Below, in pieces: positions 17,184 through 26,365 of a stretch of 64,000 nucleotides of DNA (its first letter is position 1; the number at the start of each line of letters is the position of its first letter). Under the pieces are notes generated by a model, which saw only the letters and a list, made by a program, of their open reading frames with translations, was not told the DNA's origin and ran no database searches. Source of the stretch: Chitinolyticbacter albus (GTDB lineage Bacteria; Pseudomonadota; Gammaproteobacteria; Burkholderiales; Chitinibacteraceae); assembly GCF_024437655.1 (NCBI RefSeq), contig NZ_JANBVF010000004.1, positions 186,001 through 250,000 on the forward strand. Reading direction: 5' to 3'. The position numbers and the translations under genes are program-made.

Positions 17184-17932
17184 TTGTAGCGATTTCTCAG
17201 TTGGACTGTCGTGGTGAATGTGCGATACAGTCTGTTATCCGTTGCAGTTTTGGTCATTCCGCTGCAATCGAGATACTTCATCGCCTCCGGCGACAAGCGA
17301 TCATTTTCAGACCGAAGTACGATACAGACGCGGGTCGCGTATACGTTCTTCCAATTGCTTACGGTGGCTGCGGCGACGTAATTATCGGCGACTTGATCGG
17401 CATTATTGTCAATGCCATATTGAACGTAATAATTGACAACATTGGCGGCAATAAGTCGTGCCGCTGTGCCGTCAATTTTTGAACAATATAGTGCGCCGTT
17501 GCTTAAATATAACTTATAAGGGTATATGGTGTCCTTGCTATTGCTGACATTCAATAACGGGTAGTCGGTGTCATTGCTTTCGTCACAACGCAAGATACTG
17601 CCGTCCGGATCTCCGGTAAAACGTACAAATAATTCATTGTTGGATTCGATAAGACTTTGTCCGACGGCAAACGGAGCGTCCGCGCCAAACGCAGTATCTT
17701 CGGGGGCGTTGGCGTAGATACCAGACCAGCTGCGATAGCCCGCTTGGCTTAAGAGACGACGATATAGGCCTATGACGTAATTACCTTCATCGCTAATGCG
17801 GCTTTGGGCAGTTTGCAAACGAAAGGATTGTTTGGTTTGTAGATAGGCGGATGCAATCGCAAAGGCAAGCAGTAGCGCCAGTGCCAAACCGATCATGAGC
17901 TCGATGATCGTAAAACCTCTCGAATGATGCAT
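17180..17932 (-). CDS. pilW: Type IV pilus minor pilin PilW
   Basis: A 250-residue prepilin-like protein. The leader MHHSRG precedes FTIIELMIGLALALLLAFAI, a class III signal with Glu5. The motif SRISDEGNYVIGLYRRLLSQAGYRS a few residues later, given here in outline as DEGNYVIG...LLSQAGYR, is characteristic of PilW. It contributes to the minor-pilin priming complex in the inner membrane and pilus tip. It lies between pilV (14-bp gap) and pilX (four-base overlap). Confidence 0.9.
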   Translation of the reverse strand: MHHSRGFTIIELMIGLALALLLAFAIASAYLQTKQSFRLQTAQSRISDEGNYVIGLYRRLLSQAGYRSWSGIYANAPEDTAFGADAPFAVGQSLIESNNELFVRFTGDPDGSILRCDESNDTDYPLLNVSNSKDTIYPYKLYLSNGALYCSKIDGTAARLIAANVVNYYVQYGIDNNADQVADNYVAAATVSNWKNVYATRVCIVLRSENDRLSPEAMKYLDCSGMTKTATDNRLYRTFTTTVQLRNRYK

Positions 17933-17946
17933 GGTGCAATATCCGG

Positions 17947-18603
17947 TTAGATGGGAGTGGCGAAATACTGGAGCACTGCGGTCGACTTGCCGTCGGAGGT
18001 GGCATTAACCTCCTGTTCTTGCCACCAGATTTTGATGACATAGGGGGCTTCGGCGAATTTTGCGGCGGTGGGCGCAAGGCAGCCTGTCTTAGTGGAAAAA
18101 TCGGCTGCCGCTGGATCGAGGCTAGGTCCGCTGCTGGCTGGTTCGTTCGACAGGTCGTTATCGCGGCAAACTATGGCGCCACCCGTGCTGCCTACGGGAA
18201 GAGAGCTGGCGGCCAATTGCATCCAATTTGCCAGATCAGACATGGCTAGATTTGTCCCGGCGGTGTTCGCCGGGGCCGTGTAGCCACTTATCCAGTTGCA
18301 AGTGAAGACACCTGAACTGTTGGCGGTGCAAGCTATACGGGCGTAGTCCGGTGGGAACGGAATAATTGCACTTTTTTCGTCCTTCATGACCCCGCCTTCA
18401 ATGGTGGTCTGCTTTGGAGAACGGTTCGTCCTGATGCGATCGGCCAAGTCATTCGCAAGGTCGCTGGCGATCGAGCGCCAGTAAGCATTCTGACTGTTTT
18501 TCATTGAGTACAGCTGGAGGCTAGCCAGTCCAAGGATGCCGATCGCGAGTATGACCAGCGAAACCAGGACTTCGATCATGATGATGCCGCTGTGCTTAAC
18601 CAT
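17947..18603 (-). CDS. pilV: Type IV pilus modification/minor pilin PilV
   Basis: A 218-residue minor pilin with leader MVKHSG followed by IIMIEVLVSLVILAIGILGL, matching the PilV pattern (GxxLIEVLVAxxIxxxGxxG). Glu5 is present. Downstream motifs LQLYSMKNSQNAYWRS and ANDLADRIRTN are typical of the family. Four cysteines occur in the C-terminal half. It lies in the order fimT, pilV, pilW, pilX, pilY1, pilE on one strand with short gaps, the standard minor-pilin operon. Confidence 0.9.
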   Translation of the reverse strand: MVKHSGIIMIEVLVSLVILAIGILGLASLQLYSMKNSQNAYWRSIASDLANDLADRIRTNRSPKQTTIEGGVMKDEKSAIIPFPPDYARIACTANSSGVFTCNWISGYTAPANTAGTNLAMSDLANWMQLAASSLPVGSTGGAIVCRDNDLSNEPASSGPSLDPAAADFSTKTGCLAPTAAKFAEAPYVIKIWWQEQEVNATSDGKSTAVLQYFATPI

Positions 18604-18612
18604 GGTCTTTAC

Positions 18613-19137
18613 TCACGAACACACACTGCCAACGCTACGATTGACCCGGCTGGTCTTATCCAGGGTCACCACCCGGCGGCTCCGGCCTTCGTTGCAGAAG
18701 GTAAAGCTGACGTCTTTGCTGGCTTGGTTTAGTAGCGAGCGGAACCGGATATTGGTCGTCGTTGTTTCGCTGGGCGTAATCGAATCGACCGACTCCAGCG
18801 CGTTAATGATGCGCAGAATTTCATCGCCGGAGCTGTATGTGTCGTTGTTGTCGTTGTCGACGAATACCAGCCATCCGGTCTTCCAGTTTGGCGAATTGGA
18901 AACGCAGCTGGGCGATGCAGCTGCAGGATCACTGCTATTGCACAGGACGACCCTGGCGTTGCGTTTGATCGCTTCCGTACGTGCTAGCAACATGCTGGTC
19001 AGCATCTCTTCGGAGGCGCTAGCGAGCCGGCTATCCTGGATCATGCCACGGAAAGAGGGTGTCGCGATGCCCAGGATGATGCTAATCAGCGCGACCACGA
19101 GCATGGCCTCGATGAGGGTGAAACCGGTTTGCCGCAT
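18613..19137 (-). CDS. fimT: Type IV pilus minor pilin FimT/FimU (GspH family)
   Basis: A 174-residue prepilin: MRQTG leader, then FTLIEAMLVVALISIILGIA, with Glu5. The segment LLARTEAIKRNARVVLC is the diagnostic GspH/FimT motif after the first helix. FimT-type minor pilins sit at the pilus tip and, in some naturally competent bacteria, bind DNA; DNA uptake here is inference. This is the first gene of the pilus operon, so the promoter should be in 19138-19325. I looked there for a sigma54 site and did not find a convincing one. Confidence 0.9.
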   Translation of the reverse strand: MRQTGFTLIEAMLVVALISIILGIATPSFRGMIQDSRLASASEEMLTSMLLARTEAIKRNARVVLCNSSDPAAASPSCVSNSPNWKTGWLVFVDNDNNDTYSSGDEILRIINALESVDSITPSETTTTNIRFRSLLNQASKDVSFTFCNEGRSRRVVTLDKTSRVNRSVGSVCS

Positions 19138-19325
19138 GGTGCGTCCTTCGCATTTTTGGCATCAGTATGTACTAATACTATCGACGGCTCAAAACAACGA
19201 AGGCAAGCGATCCTGACAAGCGTGCGGGGAATGGCAAGTGAGTGGTAGCAGGGCTACTCGTTTCGCACAGGGCCGCGAAAATTGCTGAAGCCTTCTTAGT
19301 AGGGACTACTACTTACAGAAGTGAA

Positions 19326-20603
19326 TCAGATTCTGCTGAGCGCCTGTTTTGTGGCGACGAATGTGGTTTCCAGGTCGGTTTGTTCATGCCGTGCTGACAC
19401 AAATCCGGCTTCGAACGCCGATGGCGCGAGATACACCCCCTCGCTCAGCATCGCGTGGAAGAAAGTATTGAAACGGGTACGGTCGCTGGCCATCACATCG
19501 GCGTAGCTGTGCGGTAGCTGCGCGCAGAAATAGATGCCGAACATGCCTCCCACGGCCTGTGCGCTGAAGGGAACGTGAGCGGCGCACGCGGCAGCAGTCA
19601 ACCCCTCAGTTAGCGCTCGGGTATTGTCCGACAGTTGTTCGAAGAAGCCGGGCTTGGCGATTTCAGCCAGGGTGGCAAGGCCGGCGGCTACCGCGATAGG
19701 GTTGCCCGACAGCGTACCAGCCTGGTACACCGGGCCAAGCGGGGCCAGCTTGGCCATGATGTCTGCGCGACCGCCGAAGGCGGCGAGCGGCATGCCGCCA
19801 CCGACCACTTTGCCCAGGCAGGTCAGGTCAGGTCGGATGCCATGCAACCCTTGTGCGCACTGTAAGCCTACCCGGAACCCGGTCATTACTTCGTCGTAGA
19901 TCAACAATGCGCCGTGCCGCTCGGTAAGCCCACGCATGGCAGCGACGAATTCCGGCGTGGCTTGCACCAGGTTCATGTTTCCGGCTATGGGTTCGACGAT
20001 GATGGCGGCAATCTGGTCGCCCTGTTCTGCGAACAACTGCTCCAATGCCGCGACATCGTTGTAAGGCAGCACCAGAGTGTCTGCGGCAACGGCGGCGGGT
20101 ACGCCGGCGCTCGATGGGTTGCCAAAGGTCAAGAGGCCGGAACCGGCTTTGACCAACAGGCTGTCTGCATGGCCGTGATAGCAACCCTCGAACTTCACCA
20201 GCTTGTCGCGGCCGGTATAGCCGCGTGCCAGACGGATCGCGCTCATCGTCGCCTCGGTGCCGCTGGAAACCAGACGCACCTGATCCATGCTGGGCAACAG
20301 CGCGCACAACAGGTCAGCCAGGTCCACTTCGGCAGCGGTGGGCGCACCGAACGACAGGCCGTTGCGCAGTGCTTTTTCCACGGCTTCGATCACCGCCGGG
20401 TGGGCATGGCCGAGGATCAGCGGTCCCCACGAACCGACATAGTCGATATAGCGTTTGCCGTCCGCATCCCATACGTAGGCGCCCTCACCCCGCTCGAAGA
20501 ACCGCGGGGTGCCCCCGACCGAGCCGAAGGCGCGCACCGGCGAGTTCACCCCGCCCGGAATATGGCGTTGCGCGGCATCGAACAGGGTTTGATTACGGCT
20601 CAT
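19326..20603 (-). CDS. hemL: Glutamate-1-semialdehyde 2,1-aminomutase
   Basis: A 425-residue PLP enzyme producing 5-aminolevulinate, the first committed tetrapyrrole precursor in the C5 pathway. The protein matches HemL end to end: [20 protein letters not shown] at the N-terminus, [37 protein letters not shown], and the PLP lysine Lys265 in [16 protein letters not shown]. Length equals the family norm. hemJ, two genes upstream on the same strand, acts later in heme synthesis, so a partial heme grouping exists here. Use of the C5 pathway is normal for Betaproteobacteria. Confidence 0.96.
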   Translation of the reverse strand: MSRNQTLFDAAQRHIPGGVNSPVRAFGSVGGTPRFFERGEGAYVWDADGKRYIDYVGSWGPLILGHAHPAVIEAVEKALRNGLSFGAPTAAEVDLADLLCALLPSMDQVRLVSSGTEATMSAIRLARGYTGRDKLVKFEGCYHGHADSLLVKAGSGLLTFGNPSSAGVPAAVAADTLVLPYNDVAALEQLFAEQGDQIAAIIVEPIAGNMNLVQATPEFVAAMRGLTERHGALLIYDEVMTGFRVGLQCAQGLHGIRPDLTCLGKVVGGGMPLAAFGGRADIMAKLAPLGPVYQAGTLSGNPIAVAAGLATLAEIAKPGFFEQLSDNTRALTEGLTAAACAAHVPFSAQAVGGMFGIYFCAQLPHSYADVMASDRTRFNTFFHAMLSEGVYLAPSAFEAGFVSARHEQTDLETTFVATKQALSRI

Positions 20604-20616
20604 GGCGTGCTCCGGA

Positions 20617-21078
20617 TTACCAGTGGGTATAGGGGTGGGTGGACAGGTTGCTGTTGAAATATCGGGTGTCGTGTGAGACCTCGTTGCCCAGCCAGTCGGG
20701 CCGCACGTAGGCTTCGTCGACGTGGCTGAGCTCGATCTCGGCGACGATCAGCCCGATGTTGTCGCCGTCAAATTCGTCGATTTCCCAGGTATGGCCGGCG
20801 TGTTCGACCAGATGCCGGGTCTTGTCGAGCCGTTGCGGGCATAGCTTGAGCAGCGCTTCGGCATCCGCCAGCGGGATCTCGTATTCGAACTCGGCGCGGG
20901 CAATGCCATCGTTCCTGCCCTTGATGGTCAGAAAACCCTGTTCACCCTTCAGTCGCACGCGCACGGTGCGTTCGGGGTCGGTGCAAAGATAACCCTGGCC
21001 GATACGGATGCTGCGGCTGACGCGATCGCGCCAGGTATCGGCGCGGACCAAGAATTTGCGTTCGATTTCGACGCTCAT
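20617..21078 (-). CDS. CYTH domain protein, probable inorganic triphosphatase
   Basis: A 153-residue cytoplasmic protein of the single-domain CYTH type. The metal-binding ExExK motif is at the very start (VEIERKFLV), followed by [24 protein letters not shown], and [13 protein letters not shown], which build the triphosphate tunnel. Short bacterial CYTH proteins such as that of Nitrosomonas hydrolyse inorganic tripolyphosphate; adenylate cyclase activity is the other family option and is less likely for this size. It sits 13 bp before hemL on the same strand; no functional link to heme synthesis is known. Confidence 0.85.
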   Translation of the reverse strand: MSVEIERKFLVRADTWRDRVSRSIRIGQGYLCTDPERTVRVRLKGEQGFLTIKGRNDGIARAEFEYEIPLADAEALLKLCPQRLDKTRHLVEHAGHTWEIDEFDGDNIGLIVAEIELSHVDEAYVRPDWLGNEVSHDTRYFNSNLSTHPYTHW

Positions 21079-21108
21079 CGTGCTTCCCTTGATTGGCTTG
21101 GGGATGGA

Positions 21109-21531
21109 TCAGAAGGGTTTGACCACGACCAGGATCACTACGGCGAACAGCACCAGCACCGGGAATTCATTGAACCAGCGAAACCAGACGTGGCTATGGC
21201 GGTTGCGTCCGGTGGCGAAGTCGCGATAGAGCTGCCAGCACCAGCCGTGGTAGCCGACCAGCAGCGCCACCAGCAGCAGCTTGGCGTGCATCCAGCGCCA
21301 GCCGGCGCCGGCGTAGAAGCCATAGTAGGCCCACGTCCACAGGCCGAAGCCGATGGCCAGCACCGCGAGCGGCGTCATAAAGCGCAGCAGCTTGCGCTCC
21401 ATCAGCTGCAGGCGCTCACGGGTCGCCGCATCTTCAGTCATCGCGTGGTTGACGAACAACCGTGGCAGATAGAACAGCCCGGCGAACCAGCTGGTGACGA
21501 AGATGATATGCAGTGCCTTGACCCAGAGCAT
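21109..21531 (-). CDS. hemJ: Protoporphyrinogen IX oxidase HemJ (CopD family)
   Basis: A 140-residue inner-membrane protein with four hydrophobic helices. The N-terminus LWVKALHIIFVTSWFAGLFY with YLPRLFVNH is the HemJ signature and includes the conserved heme-ligand histidine. Other motifs are MERKLLRFMTPL, WMHAKLLLV and RWFNEFPVL. HemJ oxidises protoporphyrinogen IX to protoporphyrin IX and replaces HemG/HemY in many proteobacteria. Its position beside hemL supports the assignment. Confidence 0.9.
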   Translation of the reverse strand: MLWVKALHIIFVTSWFAGLFYLPRLFVNHAMTEDAATRERLQLMERKLLRFMTPLAVLAIGFGLWTWAYYGFYAGAGWRWMHAKLLLVALLVGYHGWCWQLYRDFATGRNRHSHVWFRWFNEFPVLVLFAVVILVVVKPF

Positions 21532-21539
21532 TGCTTGCC

Positions 21540-22397
21540 TTACGACTTGTTTGACTTCTTGGCAGCAGGCGCCGATTTGCGCGCGGCATCGTACAGCGGC
21601 TGCACGGCGGGGATCTTGGCCTGCAGATCGCGGATACGGGTCTGGCTTGAAGGGTGGGTGGAGAGGAACTCCGGCGGGGTGCCGCCGCCTGCAGTGGCCA
21701 TCTTCTGCCAGAGCGTTACCGCTGCCTGCGGGTTGTAGCCGGCGCGGGCGGCCAGCTCCAGCCCAATGGTGTCGGCCTCGGATTCGTGTTCGCGGCTGTT
21801 GGGCAGGCTGTAGGCCACGTCGGTGACCTGATTGGCCAGCTGCAGGTAGTCGTCGTAGTTCTTGCCCGTGAGTATGGACAGGCCCAGCGAGATGCCGCTG
21901 AAAGCCAGCTGCTTGTTGTATTCGCTGCTCATGCGTTCGCGCGCGTGCTCGCGCAACGCGTGGGCGATCTCGTGGCCCATGATCTGGGCGATTTCATCGT
22001 CGCTGAGCGCGAGCTTGGTGATGATGCCCGAATAGAACATGATCTTGCCGCCTGCCATGCAATAGGCGTTGAGCTGATCGCTCTGCTCGACGTTCACTTC
22101 CCACGGCCACTTGAGCGCATCGGGGCGATAGACCGCTGTCTGCGGGATCAGCCGGTCGGCGATGGTCCGCACGCGACCGACCATCTTGCTGTCGGTATTG
22201 AGCTTGTTGGCCTGCTTGGCCTTGGCCAGCGCGTCGTGGTACGACTCCGCCGACATCTCGTCGACCTGCTGGGCGGACAACAGCGTGCTCATCGACTGCT
22301 TGCGGTTCACTCCCACGCTGCCGCTGCCGGTGGTATTCACCTGCTGGCAGGCCGTCAATACGCCCGCAATGAGGACGGTGATCAACAGTTTCTTCAT
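21540..22397 (-). CDS. M48 family metalloprotease lipoprotein
   Basis: A 285-residue lipoprotein: signal MKKLLITVLIAGVLTAC with lipobox LTAC (Cys17). The zinc motif HEIAH is at residues 142-146 and the third ligand lies in SREHESEADTIGLELA. This is the LoiP/YcaL/BepA-like peptidase group, periplasm-facing and involved in outer-membrane protein quality control in other species. No TPR region follows, so it is nearer LoiP/YcaL than BepA. The ATG at 22397 starts the lipoprotein signal; an earlier in-frame start at 22469 would add a non-signal-like extension. Confidence 0.9.
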   Translation of the reverse strand: MKKLLITVLIAGVLTACQQVNTTGSGSVGVNRKQSMSTLLSAQQVDEMSAESYHDALAKAKQANKLNTDSKMVGRVRTIADRLIPQTAVYRPDALKWPWEVNVEQSDQLNAYCMAGGKIMFYSGIITKLALSDDEIAQIMGHEIAHALREHARERMSSEYNKQLAFSGISLGLSILTGKNYDDYLQLANQVTDVAYSLPNSREHESEADTIGLELAARAGYNPQAAVTLWQKMATAGGGTPPEFLSTHPSSQTRIRDLQAKIPAVQPLYDAARKSAPAAKKSNKS

Positions 22398-22426
22398 GGG
22401 CGTGACTCCTTGGTTCATATTCTGGT

Positions 22427-22591
22427 TCAGATTTCGACCATCTCGAAATCGTCCTTGCGTGCGCCGCAATCCGGGCAGGTCCAGTTCATCGGTACGTCAT
22501 TCCAGGCGGTGCCTGGCGTAATTCCATCTTCGGGACGGCCTTCTGCTTCGTCATAAATGAAACCGCAAATCAAGCACATGTATTTTTTCAT
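22427..22591 (-). CDS. rubA: Rubredoxin
   Basis: A 54-residue electron carrier. The two iron-binding pairs are seen in [15 protein letters not shown] and [14 protein letters not shown], the CxxC...CxxC arrangement coordinating one Fe(Cys)4. The start at 22591 gives the classic rubredoxin length. It is divergent from thiD with a 61-bp gap, an arrangement common in beta- and gammaproteobacteria. The electron-transfer partner cannot be told from sequence. Confidence 0.95.
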   Translation of the reverse strand: MKKYMCLICGFIYDEAEGRPEDGITPGTAWNDVPMNWTCPDCGARKDDFEMVEI

Positions 22592-22652
22592 CGGGGAAGC
22601 TCCGGGCACTGGTTTAGAATCGGATTCTACCTTATCCCTTACGGCCGCCGCG

Positions 22653-23471
22653 ATGCGCCCCACCCCGCCCCTTGTCCTCGTCTTTGCTGCCAATGATCCC
22701 AGCGCGGGCACCGGCCTTGCCGCCGACCTGATCACGCTGGCGTCGCTTGGCTGTCATGCGCTGCCGGTGGTCACCGCGCTCACGGTGCAAGACACCGCCG
22801 GCCTGCATGAAGTTCAGGCGATCGAGGCCGACTGGGTCGACGAGCAGGCCCGCCTGGTGCTGGAAGACATGCAGGTTGACGCGATCAAAGTGGGCCTCAC
22901 CGGCAGCATAGAGAACCTCACCGTCATTGCCGAGATCGTTGCCGATTACCCGGACGTGCCGCTGATTCTCGACCCGGTACTGGAACATAGCCAGCGTGAT
23001 GACTATTCCACCGACGAATTCACCGCAGCGATCCGCGACATGCTGTTGCCGCATACGCTGGTCATGGTGACCAACAGCCGCAAGGCACGCCGGCTGGGGT
23101 CGGACGACGCCGAGGAGCAGGACGATCTGCCGCTCGATGCTGCGGCCAGCCGCCTGATCGGCTGTGGCTGCGAGTACGTGCTGATCACCGGGGCGCATGA
23201 ACAGACCAGCAAGGTGAGCAACACACTGTATTCTGCCAACGGCCGCGTGCGCAGCGATCACTGGGATCGATTGCCCGGCCGCTTCCACGGCTCGGGCGCC
23301 ACCTTGTCGGCGGCGCTGGCCGGCGCGCTCGCCAGCGGCGTCGAACTGCCTACGGCGGTGCGCGATGCGCAGGAATATGTGTGGCAGACGCTGGTGAACG
23401 CCTACCGGCCCGGCATGGGCCAGCTGGTACCCGATCGCATGTTCTGGGCGCGCGGCGACGAGGCGCAATAG
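22653..23471 (+). CDS. thiD: Hydroxymethylpyrimidine (phosphate) kinase ThiD
   Basis: A 272-residue ribokinase-fold enzyme of thiamine synthesis that phosphorylates HMP and HMP-phosphate. N-terminal [19 protein letters not shown] and [12 protein letters not shown] correspond to the substrate loop, and IKVGLTGS to the nucleotide region. The anion-hole motif near the C-terminus reads [11 protein letters not shown], where the usual form is GTGCTLSAAI, so the cysteine is replaced. The variant is moderately diverged from the enterobacterial enzyme, as in other betaproteobacteria. ATG at 22653 excludes an upstream extension that would overlap the rubredoxin start region. Confidence 0.9.
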   Translation: MRPTPPLVLVFAANDPSAGTGLAADLITLASLGCHALPVVTALTVQDTAGLHEVQAIEADWVDEQARLVLEDMQVDAIKVGLTGSIENLTVIAEIVADYPDVPLILDPVLEHSQRDDYSTDEFTAAIRDMLLPHTLVMVTNSRKARRLGSDDAEEQDDLPLDAAASRLIGCGCEYVLITGAHEQTSKVSNTLYSANGRVRSDHWDRLPGRFHGSGATLSAALAGALASGVELPTAVRDAQEYVWQTLVNAYRPGMGQLVPDRMFWARGDEAQ

Positions 23472-23698
23472 CGGCGTTCGTCGTGCCGCAGGCCGTCCAT
23501 CGCCCTGACACGGCCAGTAACGCGCCGGGGGGCCCGGATGATGATCTATGCAAAGTAAGCATGGAGAACGCCAACGCAAGCGATTTTTGCCACACTTGCG
23601 GACATGGCGGTTCGACGCTGCAAATTGGGGCAACTTTGCGCCAAGATAATTGATCCAATCAGCCCGCTGCTGGCTTGCAGCTTACTCTTGCCGACAAC

Positions 23699-24616
23699 AT
23701 GAACGCCCCAAATCCTCTCCTGGCCCCCGCGCCCTGCCCGCGGCTGGAGCGCGCGATCAATCGCATGGTGCGTGATCTGGCGGCGCCATTGACGTTAGCC
23801 GATCTCGCCGAAGCCGCTCACTATTCGCCGTGGTACTTGGTGCGCCGTTTCCAGGCGCACTACCAGACCACGCCGCAGGCCTTCTTGTGGCGCCTGCGTC
23901 TGGAAGTCGCCGCTTCGCTGCTGCACTGGGCGCCGCGCATGCCGATCAGCGAGGTGGCACTGGCGGTGGGCTTTTCGTCCGCCGCCACCTTCAGCCGGGC
24001 GTTTAACCGCACCTACGGCTTCACTCCCAGTGCCTGGCGCCGTGGCACGCCGCCGGCGCGCGAATGGCTCAGGCGCAATCTGGGGCCGATTTCCTACCAA
24101 CCCGGCGAAGAGATCGTCGGCACCGATGCCGACTTCAACTGGTCGTTCACCGAGGTGGCGACCCGCATTTCAGTGGAGGAATGGCCGGCGGCGCGCATGT
24201 TGACCGTGCGTGAGGTCGGTGACTACGGCCGGCATCTGGAGAACCTGTTCCTTGAACTGGAACGCCAATGCCAGCAGCACCAGATTCCCCAACCGGACGA
24301 GCGCTTCGGCCTGATCTGGAGCGATCCGGCAACGACACCTGCCGGGCGCCGCCGCTACGACGCGGCGTTTCCAATCGGCCCGCAGGTGCGGATACCCCGC
24401 GGTATGGGCGAATACCGCCTGCCGGCCGGGCGCTGGGCCGTGTTCCACCACAGCGGCCTCTCCGACGACATCGGGCCGCGTTGGCGCGACCTGATGCTGA
24501 CCTGGTTGCCGCAGACGGGGCTGGTACCCGATCCTTCCCGGCCACGGCTGGAGCATTATTACGAATACGGTCGTCGCGACGGCCGCTATGACCTGTGCCT
24601 GCCGCTGATGGGCTGA
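23699..24616 (+). CDS. AraC family regulator with GyrI-like domain
   Basis: A 305-residue transcription factor. The N-terminal part holds two AraC helix-turn-helix motifs: LTLADLAEAAHYSPWYLVRR and ISEVALAVGFSSAATFSRAF, followed by GFTPSAWRR. The C-terminal half (about 140-305) is a GyrI/SbmC-like small-molecule binding domain, giving the Rob/SoxS-GyrI architecture. Such regulators often control drug-efflux or detoxification genes. The downstream phosphotransferase-like gene starts two bases after its stop and is likely cotranscribed. ATG at 23699 is preferred to an in-frame TTG at 23675. Confidence 0.88.
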   Translation: MNAPNPLLAPAPCPRLERAINRMVRDLAAPLTLADLAEAAHYSPWYLVRRFQAHYQTTPQAFLWRLRLEVAASLLHWAPRMPISEVALAVGFSSAATFSRAFNRTYGFTPSAWRRGTPPAREWLRRNLGPISYQPGEEIVGTDADFNWSFTEVATRISVEEWPAARMLTVREVGDYGRHLENLFLELERQCQQHQIPQPDERFGLIWSDPATTPAGRRRYDAAFPIGPQVRIPRGMGEYRLPAGRWAVFHHSGLSDDIGPRWRDLMLTWLPQTGLVPDPSRPRLEHYYEYGRRDGRYDLCLPLMG

Positions 24617-24618
24617 CG

Positions 24619-25197
24619 ATGCCCCAGGTCATCGTGCTCAATGGCTGCAGCAGCGCCGGCAAGAGTACGCTGGCGCGGGCCCTGCAGCAGGCGCTGCCCG
24701 AACAGTACCTGAATTTTTCGATCGATAGCGTGCTCTACGCATTACCTGCGGAAGACCTCGTGCTGATGCAGCGCGGCGAGCCGATTCGGCGTCGTGGCTA
24801 CGACTGGAATGCGCTGGTTCGTGGCTATCACTACGCGCTGCCGTCGTTGCTACAGGCGGGTCTCAAGCTCATCGTCGACAATGCCTGGTGCGATCGCGAG
24901 GAGATCCGCGAGCTGCTGACCGAGCTTGCCGGCTATTCGGTGTTGCTGGTCGGCATGCATTGCGATCCCGTGCTTGCCGCAGCCCGTGAAACCGCTCGCG
25001 GCGACCGGGCACCCGGGCTTTCCGCATGGGAAGGCCCGCGTGTGCATGCGCATTTCTGCTACGACATCGAAATCGACGGTGCGTGGCCAATCGATCAACT
25101 GGTCGCCGTATTGATGGCTGCGTTACAGTCCGGGCGTGGCTGGCATGGTGCCCACGAAACGCTGGCGCGGCTGGAAATGGCAGGCGGACCGGCTTGA
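24619..25197 (+). CDS. Chloramphenicol phosphotransferase-like P-loop kinase
   Basis: A 192-residue protein with Walker A GCSSAGKST at residues 9-17 after VIVLN, and a second strand FSIDSVLYALP. The layout of P-loop, FSID, GYHYALPSLLQAG, and IVDNAWCD matches the CPT-like family (chloramphenicol 3-O-phosphotransferase of Streptomyces and homologues). Resistance activity cannot be assumed; most family members are uncharacterised small-molecule kinases. Tight linkage to the AraC/GyrI regulator suggests response to the regulator's ligand. Start ATG at 24619 follows the regulator stop directly. Confidence 0.82.
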   Translation: MPQVIVLNGCSSAGKSTLARALQQALPEQYLNFSIDSVLYALPAEDLVLMQRGEPIRRRGYDWNALVRGYHYALPSLLQAGLKLIVDNAWCDREEIRELLTELAGYSVLLVGMHCDPVLAAARETARGDRAPGLSAWEGPRVHAHFCYDIEIDGAWPIDQLVAVLMAALQSGRGWHGAHETLARLEMAGGPA

Positions 25198-25280
25198 ACC
25201 AGGCCGGATGCACCTCCATCTAGCGGAAAGCCGGTTACCACCGGTCTTCCCCGGATTTTCCCCCTGATGAGGAGTCTGCC

Positions 25281-25784
25281 GTGAGCCTTTCCTATTACCA
25301 GCTGTCCATCCCCGTGTTTGTACGCATGCTGGGCAACCTATCCGCCTTGCTCGACAAGGCGACTGCCTTCTGTAGCGAACGCAACGTCGACCAGGGTGTG
25401 CTGCTGTCGGCCCGGCTGGCACCGGATATGTTTCCGCTGGTGAAACAGGTGCAGATCGCCACCGATCAGGCCAAGGCCGTGGGCTTCCGCCTGGCCGGCA
25501 TGGAGCCGTTGAAGTTCGATGATACCGAGACGCGGATCGATGAACTCAAGGCGCGGATCTCTGCTACGATCACCTATCTGCAGACCATCCCCGAGCAGGC
25601 GCTGGATAACGCGCCAAACCAGACGGTGGTGATGCCCTGGATGCCGGATCATCCGATGAAGGGCGATTTCTACCTGCAGCACTTCGTGATTCCCAACGTC
25701 TACTTCCATGTCTCGATGGCCTACGCCATCCTGCGGCACAACGGTGGGCAGATCGGCAAGGCTGACTATATCGGCGAGATTTGA
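25281..25784 (+). CDS. DUF1993 domain protein
   Basis: A 167-residue cytoplasmic protein that matches DUF1993 along its whole length: YYQLSIPVFVRMLGNLSALL at the start, RLAPDMFPLVKQVQIATDQA, and NVYFHVSMAYAILRHNG near the end. The fold is a DinB-like four-helix bundle; no biochemical role is established for the family. ATG at 25281 follows GAGGAGTCTGCC, a good ribosome binding site. An intrinsic terminator follows 18 bases after the stop, so it is probably monocistronic. Confidence 0.9.
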   Translation: MSLSYYQLSIPVFVRMLGNLSALLDKATAFCSERNVDQGVLLSARLAPDMFPLVKQVQIATDQAKAVGFRLAGMEPLKFDDTETRIDELKARISATITYLQTIPEQALDNAPNQTVVMPWMPDHPMKGDFYLQHFVIPNVYFHVSMAYAILRHNGGQIGKADYIGEI

Positions 25785-25802
25785 TCCGCGCGGGGCTCTG
25801 CG

Positions 25803-25828
25803 AAGCCGGCATATGCCGGCTTTTTTCA
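25803..25828 (+). terminator. Intrinsic terminator after the DUF1993 gene
   Basis: The 9-bp stem AAGCCGGCA/TGCCGGCTT with a two-base loop is followed by TTTTTT on the plus strand. It also reaches the stop codon of the convergent peptidase gene and may serve both. Confidence 0.85.
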
Positions 25829-26365
25829 TGCGAGCTGCGTGGGCCGAAAACACCAGTGCCAGGGCTCGTACACATAGCCGTAGGGGTTGTCGCGCGGGAA
25901 TGAGAGCGCGAAGCCGAAACGCTGCGCGTTGTGCGCCAGCCAGTGATAGGCCTCGGTGGTTTCGAATGCCTCCTCGACCACGGGACCACCGGGCGTGTAG
26001 ATATCGATGGCGCGGCCGGTATGGTGCTCGCTGCAGCCGGGGGGGGCCAGCACCTGCAGGATGGTCGCGATAGTCTGGCCCATGTCGAGCTTGCGGCGTA
26101 TCAGCTCCACCTGGCGCTGCGTGCCGCGATATGCCGAGGCGATGCGCAGCACGATGCCATCGTCGAGCGCGGCCTGCCGCATCGCATGCCAGGCCGCGGC
26201 CGCAGCCGGGGTGAGCTGCCAGACGCGGCCATCATCGGCAATTTCCGCATCGATCAGCGATTCGGCTTCGTCGTAGAGGCGCAACTGCTTTTCAGCGATC
26301 ACCTGCTCGGCGATTCCGAGTTCTGCCCAGATCTGCCGCAGCACCGGGTTCATCGTGCCTTCCAT
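25826..26365 (-). CDS. M15 family (VanY-type) D-alanyl-D-alanine carboxypeptidase
   Basis: A 179-residue peptidase of the VanY/M15B group. Zinc and catalytic motifs are present: IASAYRGTQRQVEL, then SEHHTGRAIDI (His and Asp ligands), and EPWHW (catalytic Glu and last His ligand). These enzymes trim the terminal D-alanine of peptidoglycan peptides. No signal peptide or membrane helix is visible, which is unusual for a cell-wall enzyme and may mean cytoplasmic muropeptide recycling. The ATG at 26365 shares its A with the TGA of the preceding gene (TGATG), so translation is coupled to the GRDP-like membrane protein. Confidence 0.87.
   Translation of the reverse strand: MEGTMNPVLRQIWAELGIAEQVIAEKQLRLYDEAESLIDAEIADDGRVWQLTPAAAAAWHAMRQAALDDGIVLRIASAYRGTQRQVELIRRKLDMGQTIATILQVLAPPGCSEHHTGRAIDIYTPGGPVVEEAFETTEAYHWLAHNAQRFGFALSFPRDNPYGYVYEPWHWCFRPTQLA

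Noticed and set aside
19138-19325. Sigma54 promoter for the minor-pilin operon
   Set aside because: I looked for a TGGCAC-N5-TTGC pattern, as expected for PilRS-type control, and found no convincing match on the minus strand.
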